A stretch of 9,197 bases of DNA from Bryobacterales bacterium (GTDB lineage Bacteria; Acidobacteriota; Terriglobia; Bryobacterales; Bryobacteraceae), in the NCBI GenBank assembly GCA_003132905.1, contig PKZC01000440.1, positions 1-9,197 on the forward strand. Reading direction: 5' to 3'. Position numbers and translations under genes: made by a program. The notes beneath the pieces were generated by a model. The model made no database searches. It saw nothing but the letters and a program-made list of their open reading frames with translations, and was not told where the DNA came from. Position 1 is the first letter of the stretch, and each line of letters begins with the position of its first letter. Shown in pieces: positions 1 to 6,165 of the stretch.

Positions 1-749
1 TCCACCACCAGCGTGTCGCCGTCCCAATGGCCGCGCGGATCGCCCATCCACTCCTTGATATTCGATGCGACGTGCGGCCGGCCATCAAGCGGAATCACGC
101 GTGTGTCATGAATCATTTCATTCAGGATCACCACGTAGCCCGGCCCTTGTACAATCTGCGTATCGTTGTTATACGGACCCGGCAGCATGGGCGGGCCCGC
201 CGTGGTCCATGAGAGGCAGCGCTCAGCCAGTGACCGGCCCTCGGGACCATCGGTGGCATGCTTCTGCATCCAGCCACGCGATTCGTCGACGCGCTTCTGC
301 GCCTCCGGTGTCAACGCTGGAATCTTGCCATCGGGCGGATCGACGACCAGCGAGCTGCGCCGGTCTGCCACCAGATTGTTTCCGCGATCGCGCCAGAATT
401 CGTTGTAGGATCGGCCCACGTCCACCGACGCGCCGCCATCGCGGCGATCGCTACTCACTTGCTGCAATAATCGCTTCACGTAATCCGCGGCTTCCTGTTC
501 GGTCAGAATCGGTTTCCCTGCGAGTTCCGCGGGCCGTTCCAAAGGCGTCAGCGTAGAGTTAGTCCACACGCCTTGCAGATCGGGCTGGCCGTCGGCAGTG
601 CGAGGCGCAGTCCAACTTTTCGATGTAGATGTCGCCGCCTTCGCGGCTTTCGCCGGAACAGACACGCCCTGGCCTGTGAGATGAATCGGGGCGAGTAGGA
701 CGACGAACGTCGCTATCGCTCCAAAAGAAGCGGACGCGCGAACCTGCAT
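1..749 (-). CDS. Exported protein of unknown function, acidobacterial 'PRTADG...GHWDGDTLVV' family (partial, C-terminus outside window)
   Basis: The reading frame is open from an ATG at 749 to the window edge, giving 249 complete codons; the C-terminus is missing. The start is supported by GGAGG at 756-760 with a 6-nt spacing. Residues about 8-26 form a hydrophobic segment like a signal peptide or membrane anchor, followed by an Ala/Lys/Ser-rich linker. The conserved blocks are PRTADGQPDLQGVW at 49-62, RCL with Cys168, a block around EMIHDTRVIPLDGRPH at 211-226, and GHWDGDTLVV at 240-249. Proteins with this pattern are common in Acidobacteriota and usually lack an assigned function; I know of no established reaction. 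It lies 17 bp downstream of a shorter relative (767-1579), which shares both the PRTADG block and the GHWxGDTLVV block, so the two are likely co-transcribed paralogues acting outside the cytoplasm. Function is not assigned. Confidence 0.85.
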   Translation of the reverse strand, partial: MQVRASASFGAIATFVVLLAPIHLTGQGVSVPAKAAKAATSTSKSWTAPRTADGQPDLQGVWTNSTLTPLERPAELAGKPILTEQEAADYVKRLLQQVSSDRRDGGASVDVGRSYNEFWRDRGNNLVADRRSSLVVDPPDGKIPALTPEAQKRVDESRGWMQKHATDGPEGRSLAERCLSWTTAGPPMLPGPYNNDTQIVQGPGYVVILNEMIHDTRVIPLDGRPHVASNIKEWMGDPRGHWDGDTLVV

Positions 750-766
750 AGGGAACCTCCGCTCAG

Positions 767-1579
767 CTATTTGCTGGGCTGTTTGCGGAGATGGCCGTAC
801 AGCAGCTCCTCCACAAACTCCACACACTTGAATTCTAACAGCTGGGCGTTCTTTTCCAGGTGCTTGTAGAGCGGCATGCTGATCTTCCAGGCCCGCGAAA
901 AGACCTGTGGATCTTCGATGGTCGCCTCATAGTTCAAAACATTTGCCGACACCGGTGTAAAGCGCTCTACCACGTGCAGCATGTCGCTGTGGAAATCGCC
1001 CGCGCGATCAAACCAGGTCTGATCGTTGAAACCGGTGACATCCACCACCAGCGTGTCGCCTTCCCAATGCCCGGCCGACCAGCCCATCCAGCTGTCCACC
1101 GGCGCCGGCCCCGGATTGTCCATGTAGATGGTTCGCACCGCGCCGTCGTATTCATAGGAGATCAGAACTACCTTGCCGGTTTGCACAATCTGAAATGGAA
1201 ACGGCATGTAAGTGGCCCGAGGCACCCCGGGCAGGTAGCACTTCACCTCCGGATCCAGCTTCAAACGGTTCGCGTAGTTTTCTTTTTTCTTCTGCGCCGC
1301 CGCCGGCAGATAGGGGATCTCGCCACCCTCCACCACGCCGATGCCGGGAGGCTCCGCGCCGGTCGCGCCCAGCGACACCACTTGGCCAGCCTGGGCCGCG
1401 TGGCCTTCGAGGTCCCAATTGGCCGTATTCATCGCCTGCCAGATACCGTTGAGGTTCGGCTTGCCATCCGCGGTGCGAGGCGCTTTATAAGTTTGATTCT
1501 GGGCGTTCGCCGGTGCCAGCAGGACTGCCACGGCTACTGAGCCGAGCACGAATAGTTGGAGTTGATTTCGCCAGGACAT
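767..1579 (-). CDS. Secreted protein of unknown function, shorter paralogue of the 1-749 gene
   Basis: This is a 270-residue protein. Residues 1-26 are a clear Sec signal peptide: a short basic N-terminus (R4), a hydrophobic core, and a likely signal peptidase I cut after ANA (26) before QNQ. The conserved blocks are PRTADGKPNLNGIW at 34-47, KCYLPG with Cys114, QIVQTGKVVLISYEYDGAVR near 130-149, GHWEGDTLVVD at 160-170, FHSDMLHVVERF at 186-197 and YEATIEDP at 207-214. A second cysteine is Cys252. The frame extends upstream to a TTG at 1621, but that codon is part of a TTGACA -35 box. ATG 1579 places the signal peptide at the very N-terminus and is preferred. The predicted transcript would begin only about 7 nt before it, so the mRNA may be nearly leaderless, and no good ribosome site is seen. 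It is the first gene of a two-gene unit with 1-749. The family is widespread in Acidobacteriota; its biochemical role is unknown to me. Confidence 0.85.
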   Translation of the reverse strand: MSWRNQLQLFVLGSVAVAVLLAPANAQNQTYKAPRTADGKPNLNGIWQAMNTANWDLEGHAAQAGQVVSLGATGAEPPGIGVVEGGEIPYLPAAAQKKKENYANRLKLDPEVKCYLPGVPRATYMPFPFQIVQTGKVVLISYEYDGAVRTIYMDNPGPAPVDSWMGWSAGHWEGDTLVVDVTGFNDQTWFDRAGDFHSDMLHVVERFTPVSANVLNYEATIEDPQVFSRAWKISMPLYKHLEKNAQLLEFKCVEFVEELLYGHLRKQPSK

Positions 1580-1601
1580 GTAGGTGACTAAGATCCTACA
1601 T
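1578..1601. repeat. Perfect 7-bp inverted repeat over -10 box and start codon (possible operator)
   Basis: ATGTAGG at 1578-1584 and CCTACAT at 1595-1601 are exact reverse complements, separated by 10 bp. The element covers the predicted -10 box, the transcription start and the first bases of the ATG at 1579. Because transcription should begin inside the loop, a DNA-binding operator is more plausible than an mRNA hairpin. No regulator gene is adjacent to it, and the repeat is short enough that chance cannot be excluded. Confidence 0.35.
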
Positions 1602-1621
1602 TCGGCGGATGCGGGTGTCAA
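1593..1621 (-). promoter_or_regulatory. Predicted sigma70-type promoter for the exported-protein operon
   Basis: On the minus strand, TTGACA (1621-1616) is followed by a 17-bp spacer and TAGGAT (1598-1593). The -35 box matches the consensus perfectly; the -10 box matches 4 of 6, including the most conserved T, A and final T. The expected transcription start is near 1586, just before ATG 1579. The site lies between the ligase stop (1638) and the exported-protein gene, so the latter pair is probably transcribed separately from the repair genes. Confidence 0.6.
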
Positions 1622-1637
1622 ATGGATCTTGCGCCGC

Positions 1638-2669
1638 TTATTTCAACAGCGACAGGGCCGATTTGGTCTCCTTCTCCACCTGCTTCAAAGTGCATTGCCG
1701 CGGCGCTTTGTCGGGACGCCAGCGCAACACCTTGGTTCCATGCCGGAATCGATGCCCGGTGAAATGATCGTACTCCACCTCCACCACGAGCTTCGGCATC
1801 AGCGGCTTCCAATCGTCCATTTCGCGCTTGCTCCAGCGGCTGGGACCACCAGGAGCGCGGCCGGTAAATCCCGGTTCTTTGATCAACGCTTCCACTTTTC
1901 GCGTGATCTCTTTGCGCTCGTCGGCCGCGAACGCAGAAGTAAATCCGACATGATCTAAAAGGCCCGCATCATCGTACAGACCCAAAAGCAGCGATCCCAC
2001 CACCTTTTTGCCGGTGCCATAACGGAACCCGCCGATTACGCAATCCGCTGTCCGGCGATTCTTGATCTTTTGCATGCCCTCGCGCGTTCCGCTTTCATAC
2101 GGCAGATCCAAGCGCTTGGCAATCACGCCGTCCAGCGACCCATGCATCTGCTGGAACCATCCCTTGGCCTCTTGAAAATCGCGTGTCGCAGGCGATAGCA
2201 CAACGGTTCCGCGCCCTCGCAGGAACTTCTTCGCCCAACGCTCCAGTTCACGCCGGCGCTGCTCCAAAGGTTTGTCCACCAGTTCGGCGCCTTGTTCGTT
2301 CACCAGCAGATCGAACACAATAAACAGGCACGGATATTGTTCGGAAAGCATCTTCACCCGGCTGGCGGCCGGATGGATGCGCTGCAACAACTCATCGAAG
2401 GATGGTTCGTCATCCACTGGAATGATGATTTCTCCATCCAACACGAACTGCTTCGCTTTCAGACTTCGCAGCGCTTCCACCAACTCCGGAAAATATCGCG
2501 TGAGAGTTTTCTCCGCCTTCGATTGTAACTCCACTTCGTCGCCGTCGCGAAAAGCCAGGCAGCGGAAGCCGTCCCACTTGGGTTCATATTGCCACTCCTC
2601 GCCCACTGGGATCTCCGACGCAACGCTCGCTTCCATCGGTGCGTAGGGAATGCGGATCGGCAATTTCAA
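1638..2669 (-). CDS. ligC: ATP-dependent DNA ligase, LigC/LigD ligase-domain type
   Basis: This 343-residue protein seals nicks in DNA using ATP, through a covalent lysyl-AMP intermediate. Visible motifs are motif I KWDGFR at 31-36 (nucleophile Lys31), the DGE element at 78-80, motif III FIVFDLL at 116-122, motif IV DGVIAKR at 180-186, motif V beginning KIKNRRTAD at 201 (Lys201, Lys203), and a C-terminal OB-fold with a motif VI-like FRHGTKVLRWRPDK at 308-321. The length fits a stand-alone adenylation plus OB-fold enzyme, lacking the polymerase and nuclease domains of multidomain LigD. The start is TTG 2669, overlapping the polymerase stop as TTGA. GGAG lies 8 nt upstream, and the N-terminus 'PYAPMEA' fits the family. 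In mycobacteria, LigC works with Prim-PolC in short-gap and base-excision repair, and LigD-type ligases act in Ku-dependent end joining; which role applies here is not shown by the sequence. Confidence 0.93.
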   Translation of the reverse strand: MKLPIRIPYAPMEASVASEIPVGEEWQYEPKWDGFRCLAFRDGDEVELQSKAEKTLTRYFPELVEALRSLKAKQFVLDGEIIIPVDDEPSFDELLQRIHPAASRVKMLSEQYPCLFIVFDLLVNEQGAELVDKPLEQRRRELERWAKKFLRGRGTVVLSPATRDFQEAKGWFQQMHGSLDGVIAKRLDLPYESGTREGMQKIKNRRTADCVIGGFRYGTGKKVVGSLLLGLYDDAGLLDHVGFTSAFAADERKEITRKVEALIKEPGFTGRAPGGPSRWSKREMDDWKPLMPKLVVEVEYDHFTGHRFRHGTKVLRWRPDKAPRQCTLKQVEKETKSALSLLK

Positions 2670-3637
2670 AAGAATTGCTCCAGTCGCACGCGTCGCCGGA
2701 TTAGCAAGAGCGGGTGAAACAGATCGCCACTCCGGCGCACTCGATCCGGTACGTTATCAATGCGGAATTCCTCGATTTTGATCCCATGTTCTATTTCGTC
2801 CCAGCCTACCGGCGTGGAAACCGTCGCACCCGGCTTTGGACGCGCGGAGTAAACAGAAGCCAGCGTGCGGCCCCATGCGTTCTGGTTGTAATCCACCAGG
2901 ACGTGTTTCGCCGGCCGTTTCGCCACGCGATATTCCGCGGTGATCAGCGTTGGAAATCTGCCGGCCAAATTCTGCGCCAGTTGTTTGGCGAAGCCCCACA
3001 CTTGCTTTTGCTTGGGCCCTCGGCGAATGGGCACATAGATGTGAATGCCGCGCGAGCCGCTGGTTTTTGGATAACTCGGAATCTTAAGCTCCGATAGAGC
3101 CGTTCGCACCGCCAGGGCCGTCTCCAGCACCTGCTCGAAGGCCGCGCCCTGCCCCGGGTCCAGATCGAAATGCAAATAGTCTGGCCGATCCACGTCGTCA
3201 CACGTGGCGTACCACTGGTTCAAATCGATGCAGCCCAGATTCACCACCCACAATAATGACGGCAGGTCCTGAATCATCGGAAAGTGAATCTTATTGCCCG
3301 AGGCGTGCAGAATCTCGCAGGTCACCATCCATTCCGGGTGCGGCTCTGGAATGCGCTTTTGAAAGAAGAAATCGCCGGCGGCCCCGTTCGGATAGCGCTT
3401 GATCACCATAGCGCGGTTGATCAGATGGGGCAGCAGCACTGGCGAAATATCCGCGTAGTATTGCAGCAGATCGCGCTTAGAGATTCCTTGGTCCGGCCAG
3501 AAAGGTTTGTTGAGATTGGTCAGCTTGAGTTCGCGACCCCCAATCTCGATCTGAGCCTCGTTCTGGTCGGAAGGAATTTGAACGCGTGTTGTCCTGATGG
3601 CCGATGCCTCCCTATTTGTAGACCGCCGTGGGAGCAC
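2666..3637 (-). CDS. LigD-type polymerase/primase (Prim-PolC-like, archaeo-eukaryotic primase fold)
   Basis: This 323-residue protein resembles the polymerase domain of bacterial LigD and the stand-alone Prim-PolC proteins. Such enzymes add ribo- or deoxynucleotides to fill short gaps during DNA repair. Key features are LTNLNKPFWPDQGISKRDLLQYY near 39-61 (typical N-terminal block), a block around MVIKRYPNGAAGDFFFQKR near 77-95, the catalytic metal-binding pair in HFDLDPG (Asp158, Asp160), TSGSRGIHIY at 192-201 (His199, nucleotide binding), and the third acidic residue Asp249 in LVDYNQN. The C-terminal block around RTLASVYSARPKPGATVSTP is also typical. The start is uncertain: GTG 3637 is the only canonical start close to the beginning of the frame, but has no clear ribosome site, whereas a strong AGGGAGG lies further in. 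The first 30 or so residues are not conserved. It overlaps the ligase by 4 bases and follows the flavin reductase by 21 bp. Confidence 0.9.
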   Translation of the reverse strand: MLPRRSTNREASAIRTTRVQIPSDQNEAQIEIGGRELKLTNLNKPFWPDQGISKRDLLQYYADISPVLLPHLINRAMVIKRYPNGAAGDFFFQKRIPEPHPEWMVTCEILHASGNKIHFPMIQDLPSLLWVVNLGCIDLNQWYATCDDVDRPDYLHFDLDPGQGAAFEQVLETALAVRTALSELKIPSYPKTSGSRGIHIYVPIRRGPKQKQVWGFAKQLAQNLAGRFPTLITAEYRVAKRPAKHVLVDYNQNAWGRTLASVYSARPKPGATVSTPVGWDEIEHGIKIEEFRIDNVPDRVRRSGDLFHPLLLIRRRVRLEQFF

Positions 3638-3658
3638 TTCGTTTCCACAGAACCGGAT

Positions 3659-4270
3659 CTAACTGCTCGAAGCCGCCAGGTCGGACGTATTTAAGCTCGT
3701 CAGCAGCGCTCGCAACCGGGCAAATTCGATCACTTGCCCAACCATGATGGTCATCTGCCGAGCCGATTGCTCCGCCATTCCCACGCCCTTTTCGTCGAAA
3801 TGCTCAACCAGCGTATTGATCGCGACTCCCATGGGAGTGGGCCATCCACGCAGCGCGTGCACAATCGATCGGAACGCCGACAACACCACTCCCGTCGACT
3901 GCCAGCCGTGCCCACAGACGATGAGCCCTACAGCTCGCCCATCGAGGTACGGCTCCGGATCTTTGCACATGTCTTCGGTATAGTCGAGCGCGTTCTTCAC
4001 TAATCCCGAGACGGATCCGTGATAGCACGGCGTGGAGATAATCACTCCGTTGGCCCGTCGCAACGCGGCAATCATTTGCTGAGCGTGATCGGATCTGACG
4101 GACGATTCCGGCGTGTACATCGGCAAGTTGATGCCTGCGCCATCGAACAGTTGCACCCGGGCACCCTGAGCCTCAGCCAACGCCAGCGCATAGCGTAGCG
4201 CTTTTTCTGACGATGAACCGGGACGCGTGGTGCCGCCGATTCCCACGATGAGGGGACGAAAACTCGCCAT
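3659..4270 (-). CDS. NADPH-dependent FMN reductase family flavoprotein
   Basis: This 203-residue protein has the flavodoxin-like fold of the NADPH-dependent FMN reductase (SsuE/MsuE/ArsH-like) family. The phosphate-binding loop is GIGGTTRPGSSSEKAL at 10-25, and the second signature is STPCYHGSVSGLVKNALDY at 79-97, which contacts the flavin ring and dimer interface in relatives. Such enzymes reduce FMN with NAD(P)H in the cytoplasm, often handing reduced flavin to a partner monooxygenase. A candidate partner, a luciferase-like monooxygenase, is transcribed divergently from a start only about 65 bp away. On its own strand it is the first gene before the polymerase and ligase (21-bp gap), so it probably shares their transcript. 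ATG 4270 has no strong ribosome site, but the flavin loop follows directly, as in the family. The C-terminus is a short Ser/Ala-rich tail. The exact substrate (FMN, quinone or azo compound) cannot be told. Confidence 0.88.
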   Translation of the reverse strand: MASFRPLIVGIGGTTRPGSSSEKALRYALALAEAQGARVQLFDGAGINLPMYTPESSVRSDHAQQMIAALRRANGVIISTPCYHGSVSGLVKNALDYTEDMCKDPEPYLDGRAVGLIVCGHGWQSTGVVLSAFRSIVHALRGWPTPMGVAINTLVEHFDEKGVGMAEQSARQMTIMVGQVIEFARLRALLTSLNTSDLAASSS

Positions 4271-4300
4271 AATCTGTTTCTGCTGGGATGCTCCGTTACA

Positions 4301-4329
4301 ATAATATCTTTGAAAACGGCATCGGTCAC
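4301..4329 (-). promoter_or_regulatory. Candidate promoter for the FMN reductase-polymerase-ligase unit
   Basis: On the minus strand, GTGACC (4329-4324; 4 of 6 to TTGACA) is followed by 17 bp and TATTAT (4306-4301; 5 of 6 to TATAAT). The expected start would be near 4294, leaving a leader of about 24 nt before ATG 4270. The -10 region overlaps a plus-strand -10-like TACAAT at 4297-4302, which may serve the divergent monooxygenase although it lacks a convincing -35. Prediction from pattern only. Confidence 0.45.
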
Positions 4330-4335
4330 TTACTC

Positions 4336-5526
4336 ATGAAATTTGGCGGCTTTTACGAACATCAGCTTCCCCGGCCTTGGGCTCGCGATTCCGAGCACAC
4401 GCTCTTGAAGAATGCGCTCGAACAGGCGGTCTTGTCCGATCAATGCGGATACGACTACGTGTGGGCCACCGAGCATCACTTCCTCGAAGAATACGCCCAC
4501 TCCTCGGCGCCCGAAGTCTTTCTCGCCGCGGTAAGCCAGCGCACCAAGAACATTCGCATCGGCCACGGCATCGTGCAGACGCCGCCGTACATCAATCACC
4601 CGGCGCGTATTGCCGAGCGTATCGCCACGCTCGATCTGTTGAGCGATGGGCGCGTCGAATTCGGAACCGGCGCGGGCGCGACCGAAACTGAGTTGGGCGG
4701 ATTCAATGTCCCGCAGGCCGAGAAAAAGAACATGCAACTGGAAGGTATGCGCGTGGCTGTCCGCATGTTGGTGGAAGATCCGTTCACTGGTTACGATGGT
4801 CAGTTCATCAAGATTCCCGCCCGCAACGTCGTTCCGAAGCCTTTGCAAAAGCCCCATCCGCCGCTATGGATGGCCTGCTCCCGCCGCGAGTCGATCATTC
4901 AAGCGGCGAAACTCGGCATGGGTGCGCTCACCTTTTCCTTTGTATCGCCCGAAGAAGCGCGCCAATGGGTGAAAGACTATTACGAGGTAATTGAAAACGA
5001 GTGTGAGCCGCTCGGCTACGCCGTTAATCCCAACTTTGCCGTGGCCGCTCCATTTCTCTGCGATCGTGATCAAGCGCGCGTCGAGCAGATCGGCGCAGAA
5101 AGCTATGGCTTCTTTCTTTACGGCCTGGGCCACTACAGTTTCTTCGGCGAACATCGTCCCGCAAAAACCGATATTTGGGACGAGTACAAGAACAATCCCA
5201 AGCAGTTCGCGCCGCCCGAAGGCCGGACCCAGGATTGCGTGGGAACTCCCGCCATGCTGCGCGAACGATTGCGCGATTTCGAGCAGGCGGGCATCGATCA
5301 AGTGCTCTGCATCTCACAAGCCGGAAAAATCCCGCACGATCTGCTGTGCTCCTCCATCCAACTGTTCTCGAAAGAAGTGCTGCCGGAGTTTAAGGACCGC
5401 GATCTCGCGAGTTCATCAAAACAGGCGGAACGCCGCGCGCGCATCAACGAGAAAGCCATGGCACGCAAACCGAAAGCGGAAGAGCCCAAGGGCGATATCA
5501 TTATCCGCGCCGCCGGACACCACTAG
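4336..5526 (+). CDS. Luciferase-like (LLM class) flavin-dependent monooxygenase
   Basis: This 396-residue protein belongs to the bacterial luciferase-like TIM-barrel flavin monooxygenases, which use reduced FMN (or F420 in some subfamilies) and oxygen to oxidise organic substrates. The N-terminus MKFGGFYEHQLPRPW is the usual first strand. EHHF follows at 46-49, and a block around LLSDGRVEFGTGAGATETEL sits at 101-120 (SDGR and GxGAG). The last 35 residues or so are a charged, Lys/Arg-rich extension beyond the barrel. The frame continues upstream to ATG 4288, but those 16 residues are unlike the family and cover a -10-like TACAAT (4297-4302), so ATG 4336 is preferred; no strong ribosome site precedes either. 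A divergent FMN reductase nearby is a plausible source of reduced flavin. The stop overlaps the 3' end of the convergent TetR gene by 26 bp. The substrate is unknown. Confidence 0.9.
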   Translation: MKFGGFYEHQLPRPWARDSEHTLLKNALEQAVLSDQCGYDYVWATEHHFLEEYAHSSAPEVFLAAVSQRTKNIRIGHGIVQTPPYINHPARIAERIATLDLLSDGRVEFGTGAGATETELGGFNVPQAEKKNMQLEGMRVAVRMLVEDPFTGYDGQFIKIPARNVVPKPLQKPHPPLWMACSRRESIIQAAKLGMGALTFSFVSPEEARQWVKDYYEVIENECEPLGYAVNPNFAVAAPFLCDRDQARVEQIGAESYGFFLYGLGHYSFFGEHRPAKTDIWDEYKNNPKQFAPPEGRTQDCVGTPAMLRERLRDFEQAGIDQVLCISQAGKIPHDLLCSSIQLFSKEVLPEFKDRDLASSSKQAERRARINEKAMARKPKAEEPKGDIIIRAAGHH

Positions 5527-6124
5527 CCGTGTTCGACATTCCGCTCGCCAGCACGTTCGTTAGGTAGTCCGCGAATTCCAAGGTTTGTTTTGCGCTGAAC
5601 GGTAGTTGCCCGCCAATCGCGAGCTTGGCCAATCCATGTACGCCAGACCAGGCCACCACGGCGAACCGCTGTGGGTCCCCTTTGGGCAGTGAGCCCTCAT
5701 GCTGCGCCGCTACGATAGCATCCAATAGTGTTTGAAACGCGCACTGCGCCGCTTCGGCATGCTCGGGGCGGGGTTCAGCCGGCTTTTGGCCTTCGAACAT
5801 CACCAAAACATGTTGCGGCCATTGCAGCGCGAACTGCACGTATCCGCGCCCTGCCAGGCTCAACCGCTCCGCCGCGCTACGGCCTTTGGTCATGGCCTTC
5901 CTCATGGCTTCGGTCAAGCGGTCAAACCCCTGCGCCGCCACCGCCGCCAGCAGATCGTCCTTGTCGCGAAAATGGCGATACGGCGCATTGTGCGACACGC
6001 CCGCCCGTCGTGCAACTTCCCGCAAGGTGAACGTTTGCGGCCCCACCTCGCCGATCAGCCCCACCGCCGCATCCAAAAGGCTTTGCTTCAGATTCGGGCG
6101 ATGATAAGGGCTTTTCGCTGGCAT
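5501..6124 (-). CDS. TetR/AcrR-family transcriptional regulator
   Basis: This 207-residue protein has a TetR N-terminal DNA-binding domain: YHRPNLKQSLLDAAVGLI at 7-24, then a helix-turn-helix around TLREVARRAGVSHNAPYRHF at 33-52. The C-terminal ligand-binding half contains WSGVHG at 159-164, the W-x-x-x-H-G pattern of the TetR C-terminal 'WHG' type. It probably binds a small molecule and represses transcription. ATG 6124 is chosen because AAAAAGGAGG ends 2 nt upstream (unusually close) and because family members start just before the YHxxxL block. An in-frame ATG at 6163 would add 13 residues, but it lies within the operator palindrome and near the predicted transcription start. The divergent RetSat-like gene and the inverted repeat between them suggest that this protein represses both that gene and itself. 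The 3' end overlaps the monooxygenase by 26 bp, with no terminator hairpin seen. Confidence 0.93.
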   Translation of the reverse strand: MPAKSPYHRPNLKQSLLDAAVGLIGEVGPQTFTLREVARRAGVSHNAPYRHFRDKDDLLAAVAAQGFDRLTEAMRKAMTKGRSAAERLSLAGRGYVQFALQWPQHVLVMFEGQKPAEPRPEHAEAAQCAFQTLLDAIVAAQHEGSLPKGDPQRFAVVAWSGVHGLAKLAIGGQLPFSAKQTLEFADYLTNVLASGMSNTASGVRRRG

Positions 6125-6126
6125 GA

Positions 6127-6136
6127 CCTCCTTTTT
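6127..6136 (-). promoter_or_regulatory. Strong Shine-Dalgarno with very short spacing, TetR gene
   Basis: AAAAAGGAGG (minus strand, 6136-6127) is an almost full match to the anti-Shine-Dalgarno complement, but only 2 nt (TC) separate it from ATG 6124. It supports initiation at 6124 rather than 6163, where only AAGG is seen 4 nt upstream. Confidence 0.5.
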
Positions 6137-6142
6137 AGCAGA

Positions 6143-6165
6143 AGATGTTGACAAGCGCAACATCT
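6143..6165. promoter_or_regulatory. Probable TetR operator: perfect 8-bp inverted repeat
   Basis: AGATGTTG (6143-6150) and CAACATCT (6158-6165) are exact reverse complements with a 7-bp spacer, a 23-bp palindromic element. It covers the TTGACA -35 box of the plus-strand promoter and lies in the 71-bp gap between the divergent TetR and RetSat-like genes. Position, size and symmetry fit a site for a TetR dimer. Binding by the neighbouring TetR protein is inferred. Confidence 0.7.

Noticed and set aside
65..556. 163-residue open frame on the plus strand at the left edge
   Set aside because: The minus strand here encodes the family blocks of the exported protein with signal segment and ribosome site; the plus frame is Arg/Ser/Pro-rich shadow.
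860..1540. 226-residue open frame on the plus strand
   Set aside because: It lies entirely opposite the exported-protein gene, is rich in Arg/His as expected of an antisense shadow in GC-rich DNA, and has no recognisable motif or ribosome site.
1580..1621. TTG 1621 as start of the exported-protein gene
   Set aside because: The TTG is the first half of a perfect TTGACA -35 box, and the signal peptide begins properly at ATG 1579.
1580..1637. Terminator between the ligase and the exported-protein gene
   Set aside because: No GC stem followed by a T-run is present; the only inverted repeat here overlaps the promoter and start codon.
1638..3637. A single multidomain ligD broken by a frameshift
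   Set aside because: The two frames overlap by a clean 4-bp stop/start junction, each protein has its family's full length, and the nuclease domain is absent, so this is a natural split pair.
4271..4302. A full plus-strand promoter for the monooxygenase with TACAAT at 4297-4302
   Set aside because: The -10-like box is good, but no hexamer resembling TTGACA lies 16-18 bp upstream, so it is only mentioned, not called.
4288..4335. ATG 4288 as start of the monooxygenase
   Set aside because: The 16 extra residues are unlike the family, whose members begin at the MKFG strand, and the stretch covers a -10-like TACAAT.
4330..4857. 175-residue open frame on the minus strand within the monooxygenase
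   Set aside because: Its opposite strand encodes a well-conserved luciferase-like N-terminus; the frame itself shows no family features.
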